In this document: positions 41,660-48,902 of the stretch, piece by piece
Layout of the letters: each line of letters starts with the position of its first letter
Numbering within the stretch: position 1 is the stretch's first letter
DNA from: Fibrobacter succinogenes
GTDB taxonomy: Bacteria > Fibrobacterota > Fibrobacteria > Fibrobacterales > Fibrobacteraceae
Direction of reading: 5' to 3'
Length of the DNA stretch: 64,000 nucleotides
Assembly (NCBI GenBank): GCA_902762305.1
Contig: CACWNW010000003.1
Location: 62,001-126,000 of the forward strand
Made by a program: the position numbers and the translations under genes
The notes under the pieces: model-generated
What the model was told of the DNA's origin: nothing
Database searches by the model: none
Seen by the model: the letters and a program-made list of their open reading frames with translations, nothing else

Positions 41660-42601
41660 ATGGCAGCCTACAAGAAAGTCGCGCTCTATGCAAGTTACCA
41701 GACCGGGAAAGACCTTCCCGGTTACGTGCGGTTCGCGCTCCGGCACCTTGCGGCGACGGACTTCCATGTAGTGCTCCTGACCAACGACCGCGAGCTTTCT
41801 GAGGATACCTACAATTTCATCGCCGACAACCAAATCGAGCTCTTCCTCACGCGGAACCACGGTTTCGATTTCGGGATGTGGCACCGTTACCTCAAACTCA
41901 AGGTCAGCAATCCCGCCGCAAGCGGAGCGCAGGAATCCATGGGCAATCTCGACAGGCTGCTCGTGCTGAACGATTCCATCGTCTACTTCCAGAACAACTT
42001 CGAGAAGTTCTTCGCCGAAGCAGAAAAGAGCAGCGCCGATGTCGTATCGCTCACCAGCAACAACGAAATCTGCCCGCACCTGCAATCGTTCTTCCTCTAC
42101 ATGAAGCAGCCTGCACTCGGGGCATTCTTCATGCACCTTTTCGAGACGCCCGAACAGGAAGACTTCATGAGCACCGTACGCCGCATGGAAATCGGGCTCA
42201 GCGAAAAATTCATGGAAGCGGAAGTCCGCATGGAGGCGCTGTACCCCACCGAAAACAAGGCGCTCTTCTCGGCAAAGGAACTCATCGAGCAGGGGGCTGG
42301 GTTCATCAAGCGCAAGCTTTTGCAGCGCCGATTCACCTTCGACGAGAAGGTTTACTTCATCCGCATGGGCGCAAAGGACATGCTCAATACCGACTACGCG
42401 GCAATCGTCAAGAAGGCGGGACTCGCCCACGATTTCAAGGAAGAATGGATTCCGGCCGTAATCGATTCGCCGCTACGGCACAAGGCCGACCTCCTTTGGG
42501 AAGGCGCGTTCGACAAAGTCGGGTGGCCGGTTCTGCGCACAGCGATCAAGGCGAAGTACAAACTGCTCCGCAAGCCCCTCACAGGCGACGAATACAAGTA
42601 A
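41660..42601 (+). CDS. Rhamnan synthesis F (RgpF)-like protein
   Basis: A 313-residue protein. The N-terminal ALYASYQTGKDLPGYVRFALRHLAA and the TRNHGFDFGMWHRYL motif match the RgpF-like family linked to polysaccharide glycosyl transfer; LDRLLVLNDSIVYFQNNF follows, as in that family. It is probably cytosolic and acts on cell-surface polysaccharide. It starts 9 nt after rnr, an unexpected pairing. It is shorter than many RgpF proteins, so this may be a single-domain version. Confidence 0.7.
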   Translation: MAAYKKVALYASYQTGKDLPGYVRFALRHLAATDFHVVLLTNDRELSEDTYNFIADNQIELFLTRNHGFDFGMWHRYLKLKVSNPAASGAQESMGNLDRLLVLNDSIVYFQNNFEKFFAEAEKSSADVVSLTSNNEICPHLQSFFLYMKQPALGAFFMHLFETPEQEDFMSTVRRMEIGLSEKFMEAEVRMEALYPTENKALFSAKELIEQGAGFIKRKLLQRRFTFDEKVYFIRMGAKDMLNTDYAAIVKKAGLAHDFKEEWIPAVIDSPLRHKADLLWEGAFDKVGWPVLRTAIKAKYKLLRKPLTGDEYK

Positions 42602-42603
42602 TT

Positions 42604-42732
42604 ATTAATCTTCAGATGTCGAGCGAGCGGTCTCCGTGAGCCACAAGCGGCATAGCGTAAGCATGCCGTGGTGGCGAGAGCGAGCGAGAAACCGGAGGTT
42701 CTAATCCTCAGACGCCGAGCGAGCGGTCTGAG
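42604..42732. repeat. Duplicated GAGCGAGCGGTCT element around a gene 3' end
   Basis: Two copies of TAATC(T/C)TCAGA followed by (T/C)G(T/C)CGAGCGAGCGGTCT at about 42604 and 42702. The second copy encodes the last residues (TARSASED) and stop of the lipoprotein gene. Between them lie CGGCAT/ATGCCG hairpin arms. Its reverse strand (GCTCACGgAGACCGCTCGC) matches the repeat cluster at about 15383, so they belong to one family. Confidence 0.5.
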
Positions 42733-43681
42733 CTGTCTTAAAACAAGTTGTCACTTGGATGGAATCGGCTTCTTCCACCCCATTCTCATAGTGAGTATAT
42801 TCCAGGGTCCAGGTAACCGTAGTATCTGATTCAAATTCGACAAACTCGTTGCTGAACTCATAATCACGCTTCGGAGCCTTTACCGTCTTTGGCCAAGCCT
42901 TATACCCAAAGCGCGTCACTTCGATTTCGATAACAGAAACCTGAGCCACAATCAATGGTTTCGACAGCGGAAATCCTATAAATCTAAGTTCCGAGCTGAC
43001 TTCAAGGTGGTTCTTGCCGCCCAGCAGCGAATCGCTCACGTCCAGGGTATCGAAGAAATCCCGAATCGCGGTAGAATCGAACGGAAGCTCCCCCAAGTCA
43101 TAGGTTGTCTCCGGCGGGATATAGTCGGTCATGCGGCTTTCACCATAATTGATGAATGTCGTATCGTTAATTCTTTTGTATGTATCCCGATAAAAGGTGT
43201 CCTTATAGACCGTATCCACAACATAAATATGGACCTTCGTCGTATCGAGAGGACGTATCGAGTCCTTATAAATAATAAGGGGTGGTCCATAGATAGGATT
43301 CTCGACAATATACTGCGCAAAGTACTCGCAGCTAAAAGATTCCTCCCCCATATTGCATTTCAAGGCGTTCGAATCCCTAGTCACGGTATCGAGCACACCA
43401 GAACTATTCTTGTACACGAACGACCGGTAACTAGTCCCTTGAATTTCGTTTACCCTCTCGACAGTATCCCGGTAGAGGGTAACCTCTCTATGGTGATAGA
43501 CGGTATCCTTCTTCCCAGTCGTAGAAACCAGGCTATCGCCGGGTTCCTCCAAAATCGTCGGCTGCGCCGTCCCCTCTTGAGGCGCAGCCGGTGGCAGCTC
43601 TATTACAGAGCACGCCACAAAACTCATTGCAATAAAGGCTCCCCATACAAGTTGAGGCCTTCCCAAACGGAAACATCTCAT
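42701..43681 (-). CDS. Lipoprotein of unknown function
   Basis: A 326-residue lipoprotein (lipobox FVAC, Cys24). The mature protein is rich in Asp/Thr-Val alternation (DTVYHHREVTLYRDTVERV, DTVYKDTFYRDTYKRINDT), a low-complexity pattern of short repeated D-T-V-Y-x-D units. I recognise no family. Its C-terminal residues are encoded by a duplicated repeat element. It lies downstream of the yidC cluster on the same strand but beyond a terminator. Confidence 0.65.
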   Translation of the reverse strand: MRCFRLGRPQLVWGAFIAMSFVACSVIELPPAAPQEGTAQPTILEEPGDSLVSTTGKKDTVYHHREVTLYRDTVERVNEIQGTSYRSFVYKNSSGVLDTVTRDSNALKCNMGEESFSCEYFAQYIVENPIYGPPLIIYKDSIRPLDTTKVHIYVVDTVYKDTFYRDTYKRINDTTFINYGESRMTDYIPPETTYDLGELPFDSTAIRDFFDTLDVSDSLLGGKNHLEVSSELRFIGFPLSKPLIVAQVSVIEIEVTRFGYKAWPKTVKAPKRDYEFSNEFVEFESDTTVTWTLEYTHYENGVEEADSIQVTTCFKTAQTARSASED

Positions 43682-43847
43682 CCCTCCCTCCTTTTCTTAT
43701 AAAATAACTTTTTTCAAAAAAAGAGAAAACAGCATTTTTTCACTTTGCGAAATCGCATGAAAAACGTCACGGATTTTTTACAAGAAGCACAAAACCATAT
43801 AAAAAAGGCAATTTCAGACAAATTCATATTCCCCTGCACGAGCCCAT

Positions 43848-43878
43848 AAAAAAAGTCCCGCATCGCTGCAGGACTTAC
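43848..43878 (-). terminator. Terminator after yidC
   Basis: Minus strand AAGTCC-tGC/GCg-GGACTT stem followed by TTTTTTT, directly downstream of the yidC stop. Confidence 0.85.
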
Positions 43879-43910
43879 GAAATTCTTATAATAAAGTGAC
43901 AAGTAAAAAT

Positions 43911-45767
43911 CTACTTCACGATTTTTGCATCCTGGACTTTTTTGCCATTCAGCTTGCCAGAGGCCTTGGCCGGAGCGACGTTCTTGTACATTATCTTGTA
44001 CTGAACAATCGTCCAAATGTTGCTGATAATCCAGTAGAACACGAGGCCGGAAGGCATCACCGCGCTGAAGAAGAACATCATCGCGGGCATCATCCACACC
44101 ATCATCTTCTGCTGGGCGGGATCCATGCCGGCGCTGCCGCTCATAGTGACCTTCGTCTGGAAGTAAGTCGTCACCACCATGATCCACGGGAGGATGGCAA
44201 GGCCTGCAGGCATGATGTAGGGAATCGAAATTCCGCTCCACACCACGTCGCTCTTGCTCAAGTCGGTAATCCACAAGAAGGCGGGCATACCGCGCAGTTC
44301 AATCGCGCGACCGAGCACAAAGAACAGGCCCATGAAAATCGGCATCTGGAACAGCATCGGCAGGCAGCCCGAGCATCCGGAGAACGGGCTCACGTTGTTC
44401 TTCGAGTAAAGTTCCATCATGGCGGCCTGCTTCTTCTGCGGGTCGCTCCTGTACTTCACGTTGATTTCGTCCATCTGGGGCTTGAGCGCAGCCATGGCAC
44501 GGGTGGACTTCATCTGCTTGATGGTAAAGGGGGTCGTGAACGCACGCACGATAATCGTGATGAGGATAATCGCCACGCCGTAGTTCGGGATAATCGAGTA
44601 GAAGAACTTGAGGAGCTTCAGGAGCCACTTGCAAATCCACACGAACCAGACGCTCGAACCGGGGAACCACTTGGAACCTGTCACGATAATCTTCTCATAG
44701 CCCTGGCCGAACGATTCGACCTCATCCCACTTGAGCGGGAGCACCATGAAATTGTAGGCGACAGAATCGGCGCGTACTTCGTCGGCGATGGAGAGGGTGT
44801 AGGTACCCGGGTCCGTCTTGCCTTCGACAGGCACATCGACATGCTTGGCCTTCACCTTGGCGGGGACAGGCTTGTCGAACTGCACCGACATAGCCACGTA
44901 CTTGCGGCGCAGGCCGACCCAGTAGTAGTTGGCATCGTCGAGGGTCATGGCGTCGGAGAACGATTCGCGTTCGGTAATGTCGTTGTTCCTGTAAATGACT
45001 TCGCTAAAGAAGTAGCCGGCGGCACCGAAAGTCTTGCCCTTCGGGATGACCTCGGTTTCCTTCATGCCGCCATTCCAAGAGAGTTCATAGGCCGTGGGGT
45101 TGAACCCGACAAACTTGTTCACCTGGCGGACGGCGGCGCCATCCTTCGTAAAGCCGTAGCTACGGACAACCTTGTTGCCGTTGGCATCCGTGAACGTGAA
45201 CTGCACACTCGTATCGGCATCCACCGTAATCCATTCGGGCGCATCGACGGCAAAAAGCGCTTCGCTCAGGTCGGCCCCGCCGAGCTTCAGGTCGAGTGCG
45301 CCGCGGGCGGTATCCTGGATAAGTTCGGGATAGTTGCCGGTACTGTCCTTCAGCGCCTTCACGATAACGCTCTGGACCTTGCCGCCCTTGTTGGAGAGCG
45401 TCATGATAAACTTTTCTGTTTCGACGGTCACCGTGCGCGGGACGATTGCCGGAGCCTTGACTTCTGCAGCAGAGGAATCGGCAGCGACGTTCGCGGAATC
45501 GACCGTAGCGCTTTCGGCAACCTCGGCGGCTGCATTCTGCGGGGCGGCACCAAGTACGGGCGGTTCCTTCGCTTCGGGCTTGTTCACCGGCAGCACCAGT
45601 TCGGAAGGAGAATTCGCCTCGGCGACCTGCGCCGCGGCAGCCTTCTGCGCATCCGCCTGGGCGGCTCGGGCCTTGGCCCTGGCCTCTTCGTTCGAGGCGT
45701 TCATCGTCATCCACACGATGATGATTACCGCCATGAGTATGGAACCGATAATGGTATTCTTATTCAT
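43911..45767 (-). CDS. yidC: Membrane protein insertase YidC
   Basis: A 618-residue insertase. An N-terminal membrane anchor (about 5-20) is followed by a large periplasmic domain (about 25-360). The C-terminal Oxa1 core has five helices, with VAIILITIIVRAFTTPFTIKQMKSTRAM carrying the conserved Arg, then a GCSGCLPMLFQMPIF stretch and MMVWMMPAMMFFFSAVMPSGLVFYW. The Ala/Val/Glu-rich linker (about 30-110) is longer than in E. coli. The start overlaps yidD by 4 nt. Confidence 0.95.
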   Translation of the reverse strand: MNKNTIIGSILMAVIIIVWMTMNASNEEARAKARAAQADAQKAAAAQVAEANSPSELVLPVNKPEAKEPPVLGAAPQNAAAEVAESATVDSANVAADSSAAEVKAPAIVPRTVTVETEKFIMTLSNKGGKVQSVIVKALKDSTGNYPELIQDTARGALDLKLGGADLSEALFAVDAPEWITVDADTSVQFTFTDANGNKVVRSYGFTKDGAAVRQVNKFVGFNPTAYELSWNGGMKETEVIPKGKTFGAAGYFFSEVIYRNNDITERESFSDAMTLDDANYYWVGLRRKYVAMSVQFDKPVPAKVKAKHVDVPVEGKTDPGTYTLSIADEVRADSVAYNFMVLPLKWDEVESFGQGYEKIIVTGSKWFPGSSVWFVWICKWLLKLLKFFYSIIPNYGVAIILITIIVRAFTTPFTIKQMKSTRAMAALKPQMDEINVKYRSDPQKKQAAMMELYSKNNVSPFSGCSGCLPMLFQMPIFMGLFFVLGRAIELRGMPAFLWITDLSKSDVVWSGISIPYIMPAGLAILPWIMVVTTYFQTKVTMSGSAGMDPAQQKMMVWMMPAMMFFFSAVMPSGLVFYWIISNIWTIVQYKIMYKNVAPAKASGKLNGKKVQDAKIVK

Positions 45768-46027
45768 TTGCTTTCCTTCCGGGGCGGAACAGGATCGTAG
45801 CCGCCCTTGAAAAAGGGGTTACATCTCAGAATTCTAAAAACCGCAAGATAGAAACCTTTGAAGGGCCCATGGACCCGCAAGGCCTCTATCGCATACTGGG
45901 AGCAAGTCGGCCGGAACCTGCATACCCCATGAAAAAAGAACGGATGGACCAGCTGGTAAAGGCGAATCGGTGCAATCAGCACCTCCACCAGCAAATCCCT
46001 AGCCCTCGCCAACATTCCCCGAACCAC
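45764..46027 (-). CDS. yidD: Membrane protein insertion efficiency factor YidD
   Basis: An 87-residue membrane-associated protein with an amphipathic N-terminus and the family motif C-RFRPTCSQYAIEALRVHGPFKG, followed by RCNPFFKGGYDPVP. It assists YidC. It overlaps rnpA at its 5' end (29 nt) and yidC at its 3' end (4 nt), the conserved rpmH-rnpA-yidD-yidC order. Confidence 0.94.
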   Translation of the reverse strand: MVRGMLARARDLLVEVLIAPIRLYQLVHPFFFHGVCRFRPTCSQYAIEALRVHGPFKGFYLAVFRILRCNPFFKGGYDPVPPRKESK

Positions 46028-46373
46028 CTTCCGGCAACGCCCATTCCATCTTGCGGAATATTTTCAGGGCCGATTCCCTGAGGCGTTCCGGTGTCATTTC
46101 CTTGGACGAGTCGTTCACGATGACCATCGCCCACACGGGCCTGCTTATGGCGGGGACCATCCCGAAGAACAGCGGGCGCAGTACCCGGCGGCACTTGTTA
46201 CGGTATACCGCATTCCCGTTCTTCTTTTTCGCCAAAAAACAAAAACGACAAAAACCGTCCGGGCTGTCAATCCATCGCATCGACAAGGACGATGCGCGGA
46301 CGAATTTTCCTTGGACGGCTACTTGCCGATAAGCAGGCTGGTTTGGCAGCCGGTAAGAACGCAGAGCGGCCAT
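45999..46373 (-). CDS. rnpA: Ribonuclease P protein component
   Basis: A 124-residue basic protein that binds RNase P RNA for tRNA 5' processing. The RNR-like motif is in AVYRNKCRRVLRPLF, and F-V-x-A-S near residue 25 begins the central cleft. The sequence is diverged from E. coli RnpA, but gene context is decisive: 15 nt after rpmH and overlapping yidD. Confidence 0.88.
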   Translation of the reverse strand: MAALRSYRLPNQPAYRQVAVQGKFVRASSLSMRWIDSPDGFCRFCFLAKKKNGNAVYRNKCRRVLRPLFFGMVPAISRPVWAMVIVNDSSKEMTPERLRESALKIFRKMEWALPEGGSGNVGEG

Positions 46374-46388
46374 ATGGCCAACCCCGAC

Positions 46389-46544
46389 TTACTTCTTGTA
46401 GATGGAATCGCTGATGGTGAGGCGCTTGCGACCCTTGGCACGACGGCGGCTCAGGACGGCACGACCCCAGCGGTCTTCCATGCGGGCCATGAAACCATGC
46501 TTGTTGACGCGCTTACGATTGTGAGGCTGGAATGTTCTTTTCAT
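46389..46544 (-). CDS. rpmH: 50S ribosomal protein L34
   Basis: A 51-residue ribosomal protein beginning [19 protein letters not shown] and containing [21 protein letters not shown], matching L34 from end to end, with an extra seven or so residues (SDSIYKK) at the C-terminus. It heads the rpmH-rnpA-yidD-yidC cluster. In many bacteria dnaA and the origin lie on the other side; here the neighbour is a GGDEF gene. Confidence 0.95.
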   Translation of the reverse strand: MKRTFQPHNRKRVNKHGFMARMEDRWGRAVLSRRRAKGRKRLTISDSIYKK

Positions 46545-46639
46545 GATAAAACCTTTTTAGTGCAAAATTTTGAGCCACAAAAATAGCAAAAAATCCGCAT
46601 ATATCAAGGGGTTGCGACACCGCTATCGACCTTTTTTAA

Positions 46640-46700
46640 TGGCATCCTGGCCTATCCCCAGGAACGTCCGTAATTAATCAACAATTTATCAACAGTGTTT
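46640..46700. other. Gap upstream of rpmH with hairpin and one DnaA-box-like site
   Basis: TCCTGG/CCAGGA arms around 46645-46662 may end the GGDEF transcript. TTATCAACA (about 46688-46696) differs by one base from the DnaA box TTATCCACA. The evidence is too thin to call an origin. Confidence 0.25.
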
Positions 46701-46704
46701 ATTT

Positions 46705-47790
46705 TTAGTCCGTCATCGCACGGACCTGGTTCTTGTAACGCGTCTTGAAGCTGTCAAGGAGGGAATCCACCTTCTTCAGCAGGCGCTCACGGTCGAACTC
46801 GTTCTCGTCGCGGCAGGGCACGAGGCCGCCGCTTATAGTAATGCGCAGGCGCGGGTCGAAACTCCAGGAAAGGTTCCAGACGCTCTCGCGGAATTCATCA
46901 GCACGCACGAACGCGTCGACATCGGAATCGACGGCCATTATATAAAGGAAAGTATCCTCACCGTAGCGCGCACCGCATTCGCCCACGTCCTCGTTGACAC
47001 ACTTCCACAAGGCATGGGCCACATCGCACACAATCCTGTCGCCCATCACGTGACCGTACGTGTCGTTCAGGGTCTTGAAGTCGTCGATGGTGAACATGAA
47101 CATGTAGAACTTTTCGCGGCTGTGCCAGACGATGTTCTCGAGGTACTGGATTACGTGGCGACGGTTGTAGAGTTCCGTAAGGGTATCGTGCTTGGACTGG
47201 TAATCCAGCTTGCTCAGCAGGCGCTCCCTCTGGACGCGCTCGTTCACATACGCATTTATCGCGAACGAGCATATCAGGAAAAGGCTCAGGGCGACAAGCA
47301 CGTAGTTCGACGCATAGTCCAGATAGATGATATCCCAGGAGGGCTTGACTGGGATCCAGTCCTGGTGCAGCCAAGCGATTGCGAACACGAGCACGCCCGC
47401 GATCACGGTAAGGGTCGCCGAGAAGAAGCGTATCCTGCGGTTGTCGATAAAGCTGCTGAGGAAGGGCCCGACCAGCAGGTAGTACGGCCCCGCGCTGTCC
47501 GTCGCGCCGCACAGGAAGAACTGCACGGGCGAATAGATACACGCGTAATAGAAAATCACAATGAAGAACCCGGCGGAATAATAGCCCGTCTTCCTGACGA
47601 ACAACGCCACCAGCACGCTCACGACAACGTTCGCGAGGCACATCAGCTCCGCCGAGCGGTTGACCTGTTCGGCCATGGTGATAAAGGTCCCGAACACAGA
47701 GACAGTGATGACAATACCCTGGATAATCCAGAACAGCTTCTGTTCCAGAGTTTCGAGGTTGTCCCAGAATCTTTTTATGCGGACTATCAT
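46705..47790 (-). CDS. Membrane GGDEF-domain protein with altered motif
   Basis: A 361-residue protein. Six or so N-terminal membrane helices (about 18-185) lead to a GGDEF domain (about 195-350) with DTLTELYNRR and FTIDDFKTLNDTYGHVMGD well conserved. The signature loop is RYGEDTF instead of RYGGDEF: the catalytic Glu is Thr and the second Gly is Glu. Diguanylate cyclase activity is therefore doubtful, though the rest of the domain is intact. Transcribed toward rpmH. Confidence 0.85.
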   Translation of the reverse strand: MIVRIKRFWDNLETLEQKLFWIIQGIVITVSVFGTFITMAEQVNRSAELMCLANVVVSVLVALFVRKTGYYSAGFFIVIFYYACIYSPVQFFLCGATDSAGPYYLLVGPFLSSFIDNRRIRFFSATLTVIAGVLVFAIAWLHQDWIPVKPSWDIIYLDYASNYVLVALSLFLICSFAINAYVNERVQRERLLSKLDYQSKHDTLTELYNRRHVIQYLENIVWHSREKFYMFMFTIDDFKTLNDTYGHVMGDRIVCDVAHALWKCVNEDVGECGARYGEDTFLYIMAVDSDVDAFVRADEFRESVWNLSWSFDPRLRITISGGLVPCRDENEFDRERLLKKVDSLLDSFKTRYKNQVRAMTD

Positions 47791-47908
47791 ATAATGGCCT
47801 ATCTCCTCTATCTAATATAACTAGAGATTTACCAAAAGGGACAAATTTTGCCTAAAATATTTTATATTTCCGTAGAGAAACCGACAATTACATCACGGCA
47901 GGCGTACA

Positions 47909-48445
47909 ATGGAACTCACTCCGCTCGACATCCGAAACCAGACATTCCACAAGAAATCGTTCGGTGGCATCGACGCCGAAGAAGTCAAGGCTTTCCTGGA
48001 AACCGCAGCAACGGCTTTCGAGCAGCTTTCCCGCAACCGCACGGACCTGAACGAGCGCCTGAAAATTGCCGAAGAGCGCGTGAACTACTACCGTCAAATC
48101 GAGAAGACCATCCAGGACGCCGTCATCACCATGCAGCGCACCGTGGACGAGGTGAAGGCGACCGCCGAGAAGGAAGCCGAAATCATCATCGCCGAGGCGA
48201 AGGCCAGGGCCGTCCGCGAGGTGGAATCCACCAAGAAGCAGGCCGAAGACCTGCGTGCCGAAATCGAGCAGCTGAAGCAGCTCCGCAGCAACTACTTCAT
48301 CCGCTGCCGCTCGCTCATCCGCGGGCAAGAAGAACTCCTCGCCGCCATGGAAAACGACCAGAGGGAATTCGACGCCCCCGCGGTAGCCAACCCGCCCAAG
48401 ACGGCAACCCCGGGTGTATCCTCCAGCGGGAACGTCCTCGCCTAG
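47909..48445 (+). CDS. DivIVA-domain coiled-coil protein
   Basis: A 178-residue protein. Residues 1-50 match the DivIVA membrane-curvature-binding domain (ELTPLDIRNQTFHKKSFGGIDAEEVKAFLE). A long coiled coil spans about 45-145 (KEAEIIIAEAKARAVREVESTKKQAEDLRAEIEQLKQL) and a disordered Pro/Ser tail ends the protein. Members organise poles, septa or growth zones. It is followed after one base by a YggU-family gene, the conserved yggT/yggU-type context of Gram-positive divIVA regions. Confidence 0.9.
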   Translation: MELTPLDIRNQTFHKKSFGGIDAEEVKAFLETAATAFEQLSRNRTDLNERLKIAEERVNYYRQIEKTIQDAVITMQRTVDEVKATAEKEAEIIIAEAKARAVREVESTKKQAEDLRAEIEQLKQLRSNYFIRCRSLIRGQEELLAAMENDQREFDAPAVANPPKTATPGVSSSGNVLA

Positions 48446-48446
48446 C

Positions 48447-48671
48447 ATGCGCGTCAACATCAAGGTACATGCGCGGAGCAAGCGCGAAAGCGTGACCCCG
48501 CAACCCGACGGAAGCCTCAAGGTCGAAGTGAAGGCGCCCCCCGTGGAAGGCGCCGCGAACGAGGCCATCTGCGAACTGCTCGCAGAGCACTTCAAGGTGC
48601 ATAAGCGCGACGTGAAAGTCGTCCTCGGCTCCACCAACAACAAGAAAGTCGTCGAAATCGCCGGGATATAA
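48447..48671 (+). CDS. DUF167 / YggU family protein
   Basis: A 74-residue protein. RVNIKVHARSKRE, KVEVKAPPVEGAANEA and VKVVLGSTNNKKVVEI match the YggU/DUF167 family, whose function is unknown. I use the ATG at 48447, one base after the divIVA stop, instead of an upstream in-frame start within divIVA. Confidence 0.9.
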   Translation: MRVNIKVHARSKRESVTPQPDGSLKVEVKAPPVEGAANEAICELLAEHFKVHKRDVKVVLGSTNNKKVVEIAGI

Positions 48672-48756
48672 AATTAAACACAGCCTTCCCTGCAACAAAC
48701 ATTTATAACCCCTTCCATTCACGTCTATGCCCTCAACAAACGGCATTAGTCCTGAG

Positions 48757-48840
48757 AGGCGTCGGCCAAGGATGGGGAGGGTGCAGGGAGGGGCCCGTGC
48801 GGCCTTCGCAACTCCGAGCTGGGGCCCCTCCCGCATCATT
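48757..48840. repeat. 84-bp hairpin repeat, copy 2
   Basis: Matches 31861-31944 at 83 of 84 positions, including the 11-bp stem. Here it lies between convergent genes (YggU and GH30). Confidence 0.85.
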
Positions 48841-48850
48841 CCATATACGG

Positions 48851-48879
48851 AAAAGCCCCAGGATAACCCTGGGACTTTT
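48851..48879 (-). terminator. Terminator after GH30 gene
   Basis: AAAAG-x-CCCAGG/CCTGGG-x-CTTTT arms around a short loop; on the minus strand the stem ends in TTTT. Downstream of the GH30 stop. Confidence 0.8.
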
Positions 48880-48902
48880 CGATTTTATCTAGGATAGGAG
48901 AT

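Noticed and set aside
42630-42700. Possible tRNA or small RNA from the CGGCAT/ATGCCG hairpin
   Set aside because: No cloverleaf, T-loop or acceptor stem can be drawn; it is better explained as part of the repeat family.
46640-46700. Replication origin upstream of rpmH
   Set aside because: Only one near-match to a DnaA box is visible and dnaA is not adjacent; this is not enough to call an origin.
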